A stretch of DNA of 33,444 bases from an uncultured Clostridia bacterium. Its GTDB lineage: Bacteria > Bacillota > Clostridia > Oscillospirales > Ruminococcaceae. The DNA lies in NCBI GenBank assembly GCA_947588775.1, contig CANPZQ010000002.1, positions 1-33,444 of the forward strand. Reading direction: 5' to 3'. A program made the translations under genes and the position numbers. This document shows, in pieces, positions 18,416 through 27,236 of this stretch. Below the pieces are notes generated by a model that searched no databases, had not been told where the DNA came from, and was given only the letters and a program-made list of their open reading frames with translations. Positions within the stretch are counted from its first letter, which is position 1, and each line of letters begins with the position of its first letter.

Positions 18416-19570
18416 TTATTTAAGCCGGTTTTCGTATGTTTTGATAACGTAGTCGCGCGCCTCGGACACAGCCTCGTAGACGTCCCCGGGGGTTCTTAAC
18501 GGCCTCGGGGAAATTGCTTTCAGCGCGCCCGAAACAAGCTCGCCTATCTGCAAAAAATTGATTTTTTCTGATAAAAACAGCGCGACCGCTTCTTCGTCGG
18601 CTCCGCTGACTATCGCTGGCGCGGTGCCGCCCTCTGCCGCCGCCGAAAGCGCGGATTTTATGCAGTCGAACGCCTCGAAGTCGGGCTTATAAAAGCTCAG
18701 CGAGCCGTAGTCCGTAAGGCTCAACGCCTTTACAGGGCTTTCAAGCCGCTCGGGGCAGGTCAGGGCGTACTGAATCGGCACCCGCATGTCGGGGACGCCG
18801 AGCTGCGCGATTACCGCGCCGTCGCGGAACTCCACCGCCGAATGAACGACGCTTTCGCGGTGAATAACTATCTCGATTTCGTCGGCCGAAACGCCGAAAA
18901 GCCGCATGGCTTCGATAAATTCAAGACCCTTGTTCATCAGCGTCGCCGAGTCTACGGTTATTTTTTTGCCCATTTTCCATGTCGGGTGGGCAAGTGCCTG
19001 CGAAACGGTGACGTTTTCAAGCTCCTTGCGGCGTTTTCCGAAAAACGGCCCGCCCGAGGCTGTTAAAATTATTTTTCTCAGGTCGCGGCGGCGCGAGCCC
19101 TGCAAACACTGGAAAATCGCGGAATGCTCGCTGTCGACCGGGTAAAGGTTTATGCCTTTACGCCTGACCGCCTCCATGACAATGTCCCCGCCGGCAACGA
19201 GGGCTTCCTTATTCGCAAGGGCGACGTCCTTTCCGGCCTCTATTGCCGCCAAAGTCGGCTTCAGGCCGATGGTTCCGACAACGCCGTTCAGGACAAGCTC
19301 CGCGCTGTCAAGCGTTGTGGCTTTACAGAGGCCGTCCATGCCGGTGACGATTTCCGCGCCGGTTTCCTTGGTCAAATCATAAAGCTTATCGGCAAAAGCC
19401 TCGTCGTAAACGCAAATCAGCTTCGGGCGGAACTCCTCCGCCTGTTTTGCGAGCAGCTCGACGTTTGAATGCGCGGCGAGGGCGGCGACCCGGATTCCGT
19501 GCATTCGGGCGACGTCGAGGGCCTGAACGCCGATTGCGCCGGTCGAGCCGAGAATTGAAACGGTTTTCAT
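18416..19570 (-). CDS. dxr: 1-deoxy-D-xylulose-5-phosphate reductoisomerase
   Basis: MKTVSILGSTGAIGVQALDVARMHG...ANKEALVAGG...PVDSEHSAIFQCLQG; internal start at 19570. Confidence 0.97.
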   Translation of the reverse strand: MKTVSILGSTGAIGVQALDVARMHGIRVAALAAHSNVELLAKQAEEFRPKLICVYDEAFADKLYDLTKETGAEIVTGMDGLCKATTLDSAELVLNGVVGTIGLKPTLAAIEAGKDVALANKEALVAGGDIVMEAVRRKGINLYPVDSEHSAIFQCLQGSRRRDLRKIILTASGGPFFGKRRKELENVTVSQALAHPTWKMGKKITVDSATLMNKGLEFIEAMRLFGVSADEIEIVIHRESVVHSAVEFRDGAVIAQLGVPDMRVPIQYALTCPERLESPVKALSLTDYGSLSFYKPDFEAFDCIKSALSAAAEGGTAPAIVSGADEEAVALFLSEKINFLQIGELVSGALKAISPRPLRTPGDVYEAVSEARDYVIKTYENRLK

Positions 19571-19572
19571 AG

Positions 19573-20454
19573 CTATCCCACCAATACGAGAACTGCATAC
19601 ATGAACGGCGCGACGTAGATAACGCTGTCGAAGCGGTCCATCGCTCCGCCGTGGCCCGGCATTATGTTGCCGTAGTCTTTTATTTCGCATTCGCGCTTAA
19701 TCAGCGAAGCAATCAGGTCGCCCAAAAGTCCCAGAAGGCAGCAGACAACCCCGACGGCCGCGCAGAGAAGTATGTCAAGTACTTTTTCTTTACAGATATG
19801 ATTCGCAGCCGCCGCGAAGATTGCGAAAGCCGCGGCGTTTGTCACCGCTCCGCCGATTAAACCCTCCACCGTTTTTTTCGGGGAAATCGAGGGACAGAGC
19901 TTATGCTTGCCGCATAGCGTTCCCGCAAAATATGCTCCGCTGTCGGCGACCCACGAGCCCATGAAGGTCAGCGCGAGGTATGCGACCGACATCTTCCCGA
20001 AGCGCGAGGCTATCTCGCAGATTGAGCCCATGCAAAGGGAAATCAGAGCCGTGCAGGCGGCGCAGAGGTAAAACGCGCCGCCCGAAACCGTCCTGTGGCG
20101 GACAAGTAAAACCGTTGTAACGGTAACAATATATGCAAAAGCGGCAAAAATATACAGAACCGCCGCAAACACCAGCCACAGCGCGGGCGAGGCGTTTGTT
20201 TCGGAACCGATAAAAGAGTAAACCCGCCCGGGGTCGGGGAGAAAGCGAAGTATTACCGGCCAGAAAAGGGCGAACGCCGCGCTCGGGATAAGCAGGGTGA
20301 ACTCCTTTTCAAGCTTTTCGGCGCGAAAAAGCTCGCATACCATCAGCGCGCCGATAAGCCCGAAGGCGATGTTGAAAACCACAGTGTTGTGCAGCGCGAT
20401 TACCGCCGCCAAAAGAACCAGCGCGACCGCGCCGGAAATTATTCTTGTTTTCAT
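19573..20454 (-). CDS. cdsA: Phosphatidate cytidylyltransferase
   Basis: Multi-TM; GSWVADSGAYFAGTLCGKHKLCPSISPKKTVEGLIGG...KDYGNIMPGHGGAMDRFDS. Confidence 0.95.
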   Translation of the reverse strand: MKTRIISGAVALVLLAAVIALHNTVVFNIAFGLIGALMVCELFRAEKLEKEFTLLIPSAAFALFWPVILRFLPDPGRVYSFIGSETNASPALWLVFAAVLYIFAAFAYIVTVTTVLLVRHRTVSGGAFYLCAACTALISLCMGSICEIASRFGKMSVAYLALTFMGSWVADSGAYFAGTLCGKHKLCPSISPKKTVEGLIGGAVTNAAAFAIFAAAANHICKEKVLDILLCAAVGVVCCLLGLLGDLIASLIKRECEIKDYGNIMPGHGGAMDRFDSVIYVAPFMYAVLVLVG

Positions 20455-21179
20455 TTTGCGTCACCAAACCTGCGGCTGCGCCGTGAAAATTCGGCGAGCG
20501 CAGCTTCCAGATCTTTCTTTGAAAAGTCACACCAGAGCGTGTCGGTGAAGTAAAGCTCGGCGTAGGAGTTTTCCCAGATTAAAAAGTTGGAAAGCCTGAG
20601 CTCCCCGCCCGTGCGAATCATCAAATCGACGTCGGGAACGCCGTCGGCTCTTAGCTCCCTGCCGAAAAGCTCCTCGGTTATGTCCTCGGGGGCGATTTTG
20701 CCGTCAAGGGCGAGCCGCGCGGTCTTTTGCGCCGTGCGGACGATTTCGTCGCGGCCGCCGTAGTTGATTGCGAGAGTTACGGTCATTCCGGTGTGGCCGA
20801 CGGAATTTTTCTCGCCGTTTTCCATTTTTTTGACGAGGTTTTCGGACAGCCGCTCACGGCCGCCGATGAACCGAAGGCGGATATTTTCGTCCTTATAGTT
20901 CACGAGGTCGTCGAGGTTATCCTCCAAAAGCTTCATCAGCGAGGATACCTCCTCCTCGGAGCGGGACCAGTTTTCGGTCGAAAAGCAATAAAATGTGGCG
21001 TATTTAACGCCGAAGGAATCGAGGTCGCGGATTATTCTGCGAAGGGTTTTAGCACCCTCGCGGTGTCCCGCTGTTCGCGGCAGACCGCGCTTTTTGGCCC
21101 ATCTGCCGTTGCCGTCCATTATTATCGCGACGTGCTCGGGAACCGACGCGGGTGCGGCTTCCTTTTTAATAAAGGGCAA
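20451..21179 (-). CDS. uppS: Isoprenyl (undecaprenyl diphosphate) synthase
   Basis: HVAIIMDGNGRWAKKRGLPRTAGHREGAKTLRRI...DVDLMIRTGGELRLSNFLIWENSYAELYFTDTLWCDF. Confidence 0.96.
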   Translation of the reverse strand: MPFIKKEAAPASVPEHVAIIMDGNGRWAKKRGLPRTAGHREGAKTLRRIIRDLDSFGVKYATFYCFSTENWSRSEEEVSSLMKLLEDNLDDLVNYKDENIRLRFIGGRERLSENLVKKMENGEKNSVGHTGMTVTLAINYGGRDEIVRTAQKTARLALDGKIAPEDITEELFGRELRADGVPDVDLMIRTGGELRLSNFLIWENSYAELYFTDTLWCDFSKKDLEAALAEFSRRSRRFGDAK

Positions 21180-21255
21180 GCTCTTAGCCCCCTTTCGGAA
21201 AATTCGGGGCGCAGAAGCGGGAAAGCCCCGCCCTGCGCGCCGGGATATATCTGTA

Positions 21256-21810
21256 TCAGACGGTCATTATTTCCTTTTCCTTGACTGCGACCGCTTCGTC
21301 GATATTTTCGATGTACTTGTCGGTGAGCTTCTGGATGTCCTTGTCGAAGAGCTTTACGTCGTCCTCGGTGAGCTCGCCGTTCTTTTTCATGGTTTTAACC
21401 TTGTCGTTTGCGTCGCGGCGGATGGCGCGGATTGCAACCTTTGAGTCCTCGCCGAGCTTTTTAATGTTCTTGGAAAGCTCCTTGCGGCGTTCCTCGGTCA
21501 GCTGGGGGAAGGTGAGGCGGATTACCGAGCCGTCGTTTGCGGGGTTGATGCCGAGGTCGCTCGCCTGAATCGCCTTTTCGATAGCTTTGAGCGACGACTT
21601 GTCCCACGGCTGGATTACGAGAACCCTCGCGTCGGAAACGGATATTGCCGCCATCTGCTGAATCGGGGTCGCGGTGCCGTAATAGTCGACGGTGATGCGG
21701 TCCAAAACCGCGGGATTTGCGCGTCCGGCGCGGATTGCCGCAAAGTCGGAGGCGAGAACCTTCATCGTCTTTTCCATTTTCTCCTTGGAAACGTTCAGAA
21801 CTTCTTTCAT
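21256..21810 (-). CDS. frr: Ribosome recycling factor
   Basis: [46 protein letters not shown]. Confidence 0.97.
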   Translation of the reverse strand: MKEVLNVSKEKMEKTMKVLASDFAAIRAGRANPAVLDRITVDYYGTATPIQQMAAISVSDARVLVIQPWDKSSLKAIEKAIQASDLGINPANDGSVIRLTFPQLTEERRKELSKNIKKLGEDSKVAIRAIRRDANDKVKTMKKNGELTEDDVKLFDKDIQKLTDKYIENIDEAVAVKEKEIMTV

Positions 21811-21856
21811 TTTAGTTGCTCCTTTCAGATTGGTTTAATATATTTTACGGAATTTA

Positions 21857-22561
21857 TCATTTCACGAGCGTTCCGACGTTTTCGCCCATGCAGGCGCGGT
21901 AGATGTTGTCTGGGTCCTCAATCGAGAAAACTATAATCGGGATATTGTTGTCGGAGCACATCGCGGCGGCGGTGGAATCCATCACCCCGAGGTGCTGCGT
22001 TAAAACGTCGTCGAGCTTCAGGGTGTCGTATTTTACGGCGTTGTCGAACTTATGCGGGTCCTTGTCGTATACGCCGTCTACCATGGTTGCTTTAAGCATC
22101 ACGTCGGCCTCGATTTCGGCGGCGCGAAGGCTCGAGGCGGTATCCGTCGAGAAGAAGGGACTTCCGGTTCCGCAGCCGAAGATTACGACCCTCCCCTTTT
22201 CAAGATGGCGAATGGCGCGGTTTCGGATATAGGGTTCGGCAATCTGCTGCATAAAAATCGAGGTCTGAACCCTTACGTCAACGCCCATCGATTCCAGAAC
22301 GTCGGCCACTGCAAGTGCGTTCATCGCGGTCGCGAGCATACCGATATGGTCGGCGCGGGTGCGGTCCATTGTTCCCGAAGAGCGGCCGCGCCAGAAATTC
22401 CCTCCGCCGACGACGATACCGATTTGAACGCCGGCGTCGTAGGCTTTTTTGATTCCGGAGCAGATTTTTTCAATCACCCCGAAGTCGAGGCCGTTGTGTT
22501 TTTCCCCGGAAAGGGACTCGCCGCTGAGCTTTAAAAGGACTCTTTTGTATGCAGGTGCCAT
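21857..22561 (-). CDS. pyrH: UMP kinase
   Basis: [29 protein letters not shown]...[10 protein letters not shown]. Confidence 0.96.
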   Translation of the reverse strand: MAPAYKRVLLKLSGESLSGEKHNGLDFGVIEKICSGIKKAYDAGVQIGIVVGGGNFWRGRSSGTMDRTRADHIGMLATAMNALAVADVLESMGVDVRVQTSIFMQQIAEPYIRNRAIRHLEKGRVVIFGCGTGSPFFSTDTASSLRAAEIEADVMLKATMVDGVYDKDPHKFDNAVKYDTLKLDDVLTQHLGVMDSTAAAMCSDNNIPIIVFSIEDPDNIYRACMGENVGTLVK

Positions 22562-22595
22562 AATATCACATTCCTCATTTAATTTTTATATATCT

Positions 22596-22624
22596 ATTTT
22601 ACACTAAAACTTGGTGAATGTAAA
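22596..22624 (-). promoter_or_regulatory. Sigma-A promoter for pyrH operon
   Basis: Minus strand TTTACA-N17-TAAAAT. Confidence 0.6.
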
Positions 22625-22635
22625 GACGTTTCGGG

Positions 22636-22672
22636 AAAAATTTTCGCCCGCACCTAATTTTTGGCGCGGGCG
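22636..22672 (-). terminator. Intrinsic terminator downstream of gpsA
   Basis: Minus strand CGCCCGCGCCAAAAATTAGGTGCGGGCGAAAATTTTT. Confidence 0.65.
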
Positions 22673-22699
22673 GGACTTTGAAGGGATTGTGCGGGAGGA

Positions 22700-22776
22700 G
22701 GGGCGAAGCCCCCGCCGGCCGAAGGCCGGCGCGCCGCCGCAGGCGGCGGTGCGCGAAGCGCACGGGGCTTCGCCCC
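22700..22776. repeat. Array of five contiguous perfect hairpins (palindromic intergenic element)
   Basis: GGGGC-GAA-GCCCC | CGCCGGCC-GAA-GGCCGGCG | CGCCGCC-GCA-GGCGGCG | GTGCGC-GAA-GCGCAC | GGGGC-TTC-GCCCC with no spacers. Confidence 0.85.
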
Positions 22777-22833
22777 GGTAAGAGGCAGAAAACTCCGGCA
22801 GGATAAAAGGCGGGTGAGAGAGCCTCCCCGGGT

Positions 22834-23829
22834 CTACTCGCTCCCCGTCGGGCGGCTCATAAGGTCGATAATCCCCTGCCGGACGGGCTGGCCTTTAAAG
22901 AGGATTTCGTTTATCTCCTCGGTTATCGGCATAGAAACGCCGAGCTTTCCCGCAAGCTCCAGCGTCGCCTTCGCGCAGGCGTAGCCCTCGACCGTTCCGG
23001 TTCTGCGGACGGCCTCCTCGGGCTCGATTCCCTGCCCGATAAGAACTCCGGCACGGTAGTTTCGCGAATGAATGCTCGTACAGGTTACGACGAGGTCGCC
23101 GAGCCCCGCAAGCCCCGAAAACGTCCTTGGCTTGCCGCCGAGAGCCTCGCCGAGGCGGGAAAGCTCCGAAAGCCCGCGGGTTATAAGCGCGGCCTTGGTA
23201 TTGTCGCCGAGCCCGAGGCCGTCGGTTACGCCGCAGCAGAGCGCGATTACGTTTTTAACCGCGCCTCCGATTTCGCAGCCGATAACGTCGTCATTGACAT
23301 AGAGCCGCAGGGTGTTGTCGGAAAACGCCTGCTGAATCATCACTGCGGCGTCGCGGTTTTCGGAGGCGACCGCAACCGCGGTCGGGATTCCCCTGCCGAG
23401 CTCCTCGGCGTGGGAGGGGCCGCTCATCACGACAATCGTGTTTTCCGGGAATATTTCGGAAATTATCTCGCTCATTCGCTTAAGCGTTCCGCCCTCGAGG
23501 CCCTTCGCCGTGCTGACAAGGATGCTTTCCCGGGAAATATGCGGCTTCGCCTGCTCGCAGACGGAGCGCACAAACGCCGTCGGTATGCCGATTAAAACGA
23601 TGTCCGCGCCCGTCGCGCAGCTAATATCGGTGGTGAGGGCGACGGATTTCGGTATCTGAACCCCGGGGAGCTTCGCCTTAAGCTCGCCGGTCCGCTTTAT
23701 CGCGTCGATTTCGTCTTTAAACGCGCTCCAGACGGTGACGGAGTGTCCGAGGCGGTCGCAGGTGCATGCAAGCGCGAGCCCCCAGCCGCCGGAGCCGAGA
23801 ATTGTAATCCTTTTTTTGTCCACGTTCAC
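22834..23829 (-). CDS. gpsA: Glycerol-3-phosphate dehydrogenase [NAD(P)+]
   Basis: ITILGSGGWGLALACTCDRLGHSVTVW...GLAGLGDLVVTCTSIHSRN. Confidence 0.95.
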   Translation of the reverse strand: MNVDKKRITILGSGGWGLALACTCDRLGHSVTVWSAFKDEIDAIKRTGELKAKLPGVQIPKSVALTTDISCATGADIVLIGIPTAFVRSVCEQAKPHISRESILVSTAKGLEGGTLKRMSEIISEIFPENTIVVMSGPSHAEELGRGIPTAVAVASENRDAAVMIQQAFSDNTLRLYVNDDVIGCEIGGAVKNVIALCCGVTDGLGLGDNTKAALITRGLSELSRLGEALGGKPRTFSGLAGLGDLVVTCTSIHSRNYRAGVLIGQGIEPEEAVRRTGTVEGYACAKATLELAGKLGVSMPITEEINEILFKGQPVRQGIIDLMSRPTGSE

Positions 23830-24506
23830 TCGTCCTCCCCCTTTTTATGGAAGTAAAATTTTTTCTCGGTGCCTTCCCAAAGATGGCGGATATTCGGAAA
23901 ATGCCTTGTATAGCATATGACGAATACCGGCAGGATTATAAGAAGGTGCAGGCCGATATTCTCGTAGCTTCCGCCGAAATACGCGTTTGAAAGGTTCTGC
24001 CACAAAAGCGTGAATACCGGATACCCAACGCATGCGGCGAGAGAGCCTACCGAAATATACTTCGTCGACGCTACCAAAACTATAAAAACTATCGCTTCGA
24101 GCAAAAATACCGCCGGGTCGGTTAGAAGCATACATACCGCCCCGAGCAAAATCCCCTTGCCGCCGTGAAATTTATAGAACACGGGATAGCAATGCCCGAC
24201 TATAACGCAGAGCATGGAAATCATCGTCACCGACAGAACGTCGAGCCCGAAGTCCTCAAAAACGGGGAGCCTCATCACAAGGCGCGTTCCGAATACGACG
24301 ATTACGCACTTCATCAAATCCATCGCGACCGTCGCGGCGGCGGCGACGGGGCCGAAGCAGCGGTAGACGTTTGTAAGCCCGGCGTTGAAGCTTCCGTATT
24401 CGCGGATGTCCTTACGCTTGATTAAATATGTGCATATAATCGCGGAATTGAGGCTGCCGATTATATATGACAGGATAAATACCGCTGCAAGAATTATCGC
24501 TTTCAT
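23826..24506 (-). CDS. plsY: Acyl-phosphate:glycerol-3-phosphate acyltransferase
   Basis: SYIIGSLNSAIICTYLIKRKDIREYGSFNAGLTNVYR...GHCYPVFYKFHGGKGI. Confidence 0.94.
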   Translation of the reverse strand: MKAIILAAVFILSYIIGSLNSAIICTYLIKRKDIREYGSFNAGLTNVYRCFGPVAAAATVAMDLMKCVIVVFGTRLVMRLPVFEDFGLDVLSVTMISMLCVIVGHCYPVFYKFHGGKGILLGAVCMLLTDPAVFLLEAIVFIVLVASTKYISVGSLAACVGYPVFTLLWQNLSNAYFGGSYENIGLHLLIILPVFVICYTRHFPNIRHLWEGTEKKFYFHKKGEDE

Positions 24507-24518
24507 TTTTGCTCTCCC

Positions 24519-25853
24519 CTATTTTGTGTCTGACGAATCGCGTTCGCGGACTATAATCCTCACCGGGGTTCCGATAAGTCCACCGTAAACCTCGCGAATC
24601 TGGTTTTCGATATACCGCTGATAGCTGAAATGGAAGAGCTCGGCGGAGTTTACGAACATTACAAAGGTCGGCGGGTTCGACGAAGGCTGGGTCATATAGT
24701 AAATCTTTAGCCTTCTTCCCTTGTCCGACGGCGGCTGCACGCGCTCGGTGGCGTAGGCAAGAATGTCGTTGAGCCTTCCCGTAGAAATTCTAAGAGAATT
24801 GTTCTCACGGACGGTGTTTATAAGCTCAAAGAGCTTGTTGAGCCGCTGGCCGGTCTTTGCGGAGATAAACACAAACGGCACATAGTCCATAAAGCCTAAG
24901 TTTGCCTTGAGTTTTTTTGTGAACTCGTCCATCGTGTTGGTTTCTTTTTCGATTAAATCCCACTTGTTGACCGCGACGATACAGCCCTTGCCCTGCTCGT
25001 GGGCGTAGCCCGCAACCTTAGAATCCTGCTCGGTGAAGCCGACGGACGCGTCTATTACGATAACCGCAACGTCGGCCCTGTCGACCGCCATATAGGAGCG
25101 CAGAACGCTGTAATGCTCGATATTTTCAAAAATTTTGGATTTTCGGCGTATTCCCGCGGTATCTATAAAAGTATATTTCCCGAAGGAATTTTCGACGTAT
25201 GCGTCGGTGGCGTCGCGGGTTGTTCCAGCGATGTCGGTGACAATCGCCCGCTCCTCGCCGCATACCGCGTTTATAATCGAGGACTTGCCGACGTTCGGCT
25301 TTCCGATTACGGCAACCTTAACGGTATCGTCGCCGCTCTCATCGCCCTCGTTTTCGGGAAGGCTTTTTACCACCTCGTCCAGAAGGTCGCCGGTGCCGGT
25401 TCCGTGGACGGAGCTTACGGCTATCGGGTCGCCGAGGCCGAGGTTGTAAAATTCATAGAATTCCGGCGGAGCCTCGCCGGGGCGGTCGCACTTGTTCACG
25501 CAAAGAACTATCGGCTTTCCGCACTTTTGAAGCATCGACGCGACGTCGTAGTCGTTCGCGGTTACGCCGCAGCGAACGTCGGTTACAAGTATTATCACCG
25601 AGGCGGAGTCTATCGCGACCTGCGCCTGACGGCGCATCTGGGAAAGTATTCTGTCGTCGGACTTCGGCTCGATTCCGCCTGTGTCGACAAGCATAAACTC
25701 CCGCCCCGCCCAATCGCACTTCGAGTAGATTCTGTCGCGGGTGACGCCGGGGGTATCGTCGACAATTGAAAGCCGCTGTCCTATGAGGCGGTTAAAGAGC
25801 GTCGATTTGCCGACATTCGGCCTTCCGACAACCGCTACAACGGGTAAAGCCAC
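24519..25853 (-). CDS. der: Ribosome biogenesis GTPase Der
   Basis: Two GTPase domains VGRPNVGKSTLFNRL and IGKPNVGKSSIINAV; NKCD/NKWD. Confidence 0.97.
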   Translation of the reverse strand: MALPVVAVVGRPNVGKSTLFNRLIGQRLSIVDDTPGVTRDRIYSKCDWAGREFMLVDTGGIEPKSDDRILSQMRRQAQVAIDSASVIILVTDVRCGVTANDYDVASMLQKCGKPIVLCVNKCDRPGEAPPEFYEFYNLGLGDPIAVSSVHGTGTGDLLDEVVKSLPENEGDESGDDTVKVAVIGKPNVGKSSIINAVCGEERAIVTDIAGTTRDATDAYVENSFGKYTFIDTAGIRRKSKIFENIEHYSVLRSYMAVDRADVAVIVIDASVGFTEQDSKVAGYAHEQGKGCIVAVNKWDLIEKETNTMDEFTKKLKANLGFMDYVPFVFISAKTGQRLNKLFELINTVRENNSLRISTGRLNDILAYATERVQPPSDKGRRLKIYYMTQPSSNPPTFVMFVNSAELFHFSYQRYIENQIREVYGGLIGTPVRIIVRERDSSDTK

Positions 25854-25924
25854 AGCATTTCCTCCCTCTGAATTAAAAATATCCGAACGCGGCGAACGGG
25901 ACGTTTAACCGTTTTCGCCGACAC

Positions 25925-25956
25925 AAAAAACAGAGAAGAGGCGCGCCCCTTCTCTG
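25925..25956 (-). terminator. Intrinsic terminator after rpmF
   Basis: Minus strand CAGAGAAGGGGCGCGCCTCTTCTCTGTTTTTT. Confidence 0.9.
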
Positions 25957-25970
25957 AATTCTGAAGAAAA

Positions 25971-26153
25971 TCAGGCTTCTTTCTTGATTACCTCTACGCC
26001 CTTATAGTAGCCGCAGTTGGAGCATACCTTGTGAGGGGGGGTCAGTGCGCCGCAGTTGGAGCATCTCGAAAGCGCGGGAGCGTCGAGCTTCCACACGGCG
26101 GAACGCCTTTTATCTCTTCTTGCTTTGGAGACTTTTCTCTTCGGTACTGCCAT
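25971..26153 (-). CDS. rpmF: 50S ribosomal protein L32 (zinc-binding form)
   Basis: MAVPKRKVSKARRDKRRSAVWKLDAPALSRCSNCGALTPPHKVCSNCGYYKG. Confidence 0.96.
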   Translation of the reverse strand: MAVPKRKVSKARRDKRRSAVWKLDAPALSRCSNCGALTPPHKVCSNCGYYKGVEVIKKEA

Positions 26154-26194
26154 TTTTCAGCACCTCCTTAATATTTTCTGTTGATTAGGTTCGT

Positions 26195-26662
26195 TCAGAC
26201 GGCTGCCGCGCAGCCGCATTCGCCGCGGTTAAGATTCGCGCCGCACTCCGGACAGAGCCCCTTACAGCCGTCGCGGCAAAGGTTCCTTGTCGGAAGCTCG
26301 GCGAGCATATCCGAAACGGCCAAAGCTGTAATATCAAGCTCGCCGCTGGGGCAGACAGCCTCATCCCCGCTTAGGACGTCATCCTCGCGAAGGACCAGAA
26401 CATGCTCGAATTCACGGCAAAAATCGCGAACGTATTCGTCAAGACATCTGTCGCAGGTAAGGCGCAGCGAATAATCGGCGGTATAGCTGAGTGAAACCAT
26501 TCCGGCACGGTTTATTATTACGCCTTTGAGCGATACGGGTGCGTTAAACGACGGCGAGTATCCGTCGGCATTCGCGTTCCCCAATTCCTCCAAAGGAACA
26601 ACGATGTCGAGCTCCTTGCGGTCCCCGATTCTCTCGAAGAGCCTCTTTAACTGGAAAATCAC
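26195..26662 (-). CDS. DUF177 (YceD-like) protein
   Basis: LRLTCDRCLDEYVRDFCREFEHVLV...LPTRNLCRDGCKGLCPECGANLNRGECGC, directly upstream of rpmF. Confidence 0.9.
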   Translation of the reverse strand: MIFQLKRLFERIGDRKELDIVVPLEELGNANADGYSPSFNAPVSLKGVIINRAGMVSLSYTADYSLRLTCDRCLDEYVRDFCREFEHVLVLREDDVLSGDEAVCPSGELDITALAVSDMLAELPTRNLCRDGCKGLCPECGANLNRGECGCAAAV

Positions 26663-26688
26663 GTCAACACCTCAGAATATCAACCTAT

Positions 26689-26717
26689 ATTATAACCGCA
26701 TTTTTGCAGGTTGTCAA
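26689..26717 (-). promoter_or_regulatory. Sigma-A promoter for DUF177-rpmF
   Basis: Minus strand TTGACA-N17-TATAAT. Confidence 0.75.
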
Positions 26718-26739
26718 CACCTATTTTCGATTATTTTGC

Positions 26740-27144
26740 TTATTTTGCGTATTTCAGCACGCTCTGGGGAAGATTTTCGGTGTCCTCGGAAACCGTAAAG
26801 ACGATTTCAATCTCGGAGGTTATCTTTTCAATCATGTCGAAGAACTGGCCGAGCTCCTCATAGTTGCGGCCGCCGATTTTAAGAATTCCGTCGACAAAAA
26901 TTTCCGAGATGTCGTAGTTGCCGGCTATCATTCCGCTGACGAAACCGTAGAGCTTATCGTAGCTGTCGATTGTGTAGCTGTCAACGTCGACAAGACGGAC
27001 GCTGTAGGGTATATCGTAGGTGAGCTGCATGGCTTTCTCGATGCAGACAACGTTGCCGCGCGTGTTGGCGGCGGCTTCCTTGATGAGGTCTACCAGAATC
27101 TTGGTCTTTCCCGAGCCTCTTTTGCCTGTAATCAATTTAATCAT
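26740..27144 (-). CDS. Small P-loop ATPase-like protein, unknown function
   Basis: 134 aa; Walker A GKRGSGKT and Walker B-like SEIFVDG. Confidence 0.75.
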   Translation of the reverse strand: MIKLITGKRGSGKTKILVDLIKEAAANTRGNVVCIEKAMQLTYDIPYSVRLVDVDSYTIDSYDKLYGFVSGMIAGNYDISEIFVDGILKIGGRNYEELGQFFDMIEKITSEIEIVFTVSEDTENLPQSVLKYAK

Positions 27145-27236
27145 GGTGTTACTCCGTTTCCGCCCTTTCGGGCTGCTTTTTTTATATTAGAGCCTCCCCC
27201 GCGGAGGGGATTCCGCGGGCGGGGGCGTTCTATCAC

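Noticed and set aside
22690-22790. CRISPR array or simple gpsA terminator as explanation of the GC-rich repeats
   Set aside because: No regularly spaced identical repeats with spacers, and no T-run next to the hairpins; a separate terminator-like hairpin exists at 22636-22672.
24999-25769. 256-aa plus-strand ORF opposite der
   Set aside because: Antisense artefact of a confident GTPase CDS.
27150-27232. GC-rich hairpins between pgi and the P-loop gene as a novel element
   Set aside because: GCCCTTTCGGGC and CCGCGGAGGGGATTCCGCGG look like ordinary intercistronic or terminator hairpins; nothing further supportable.
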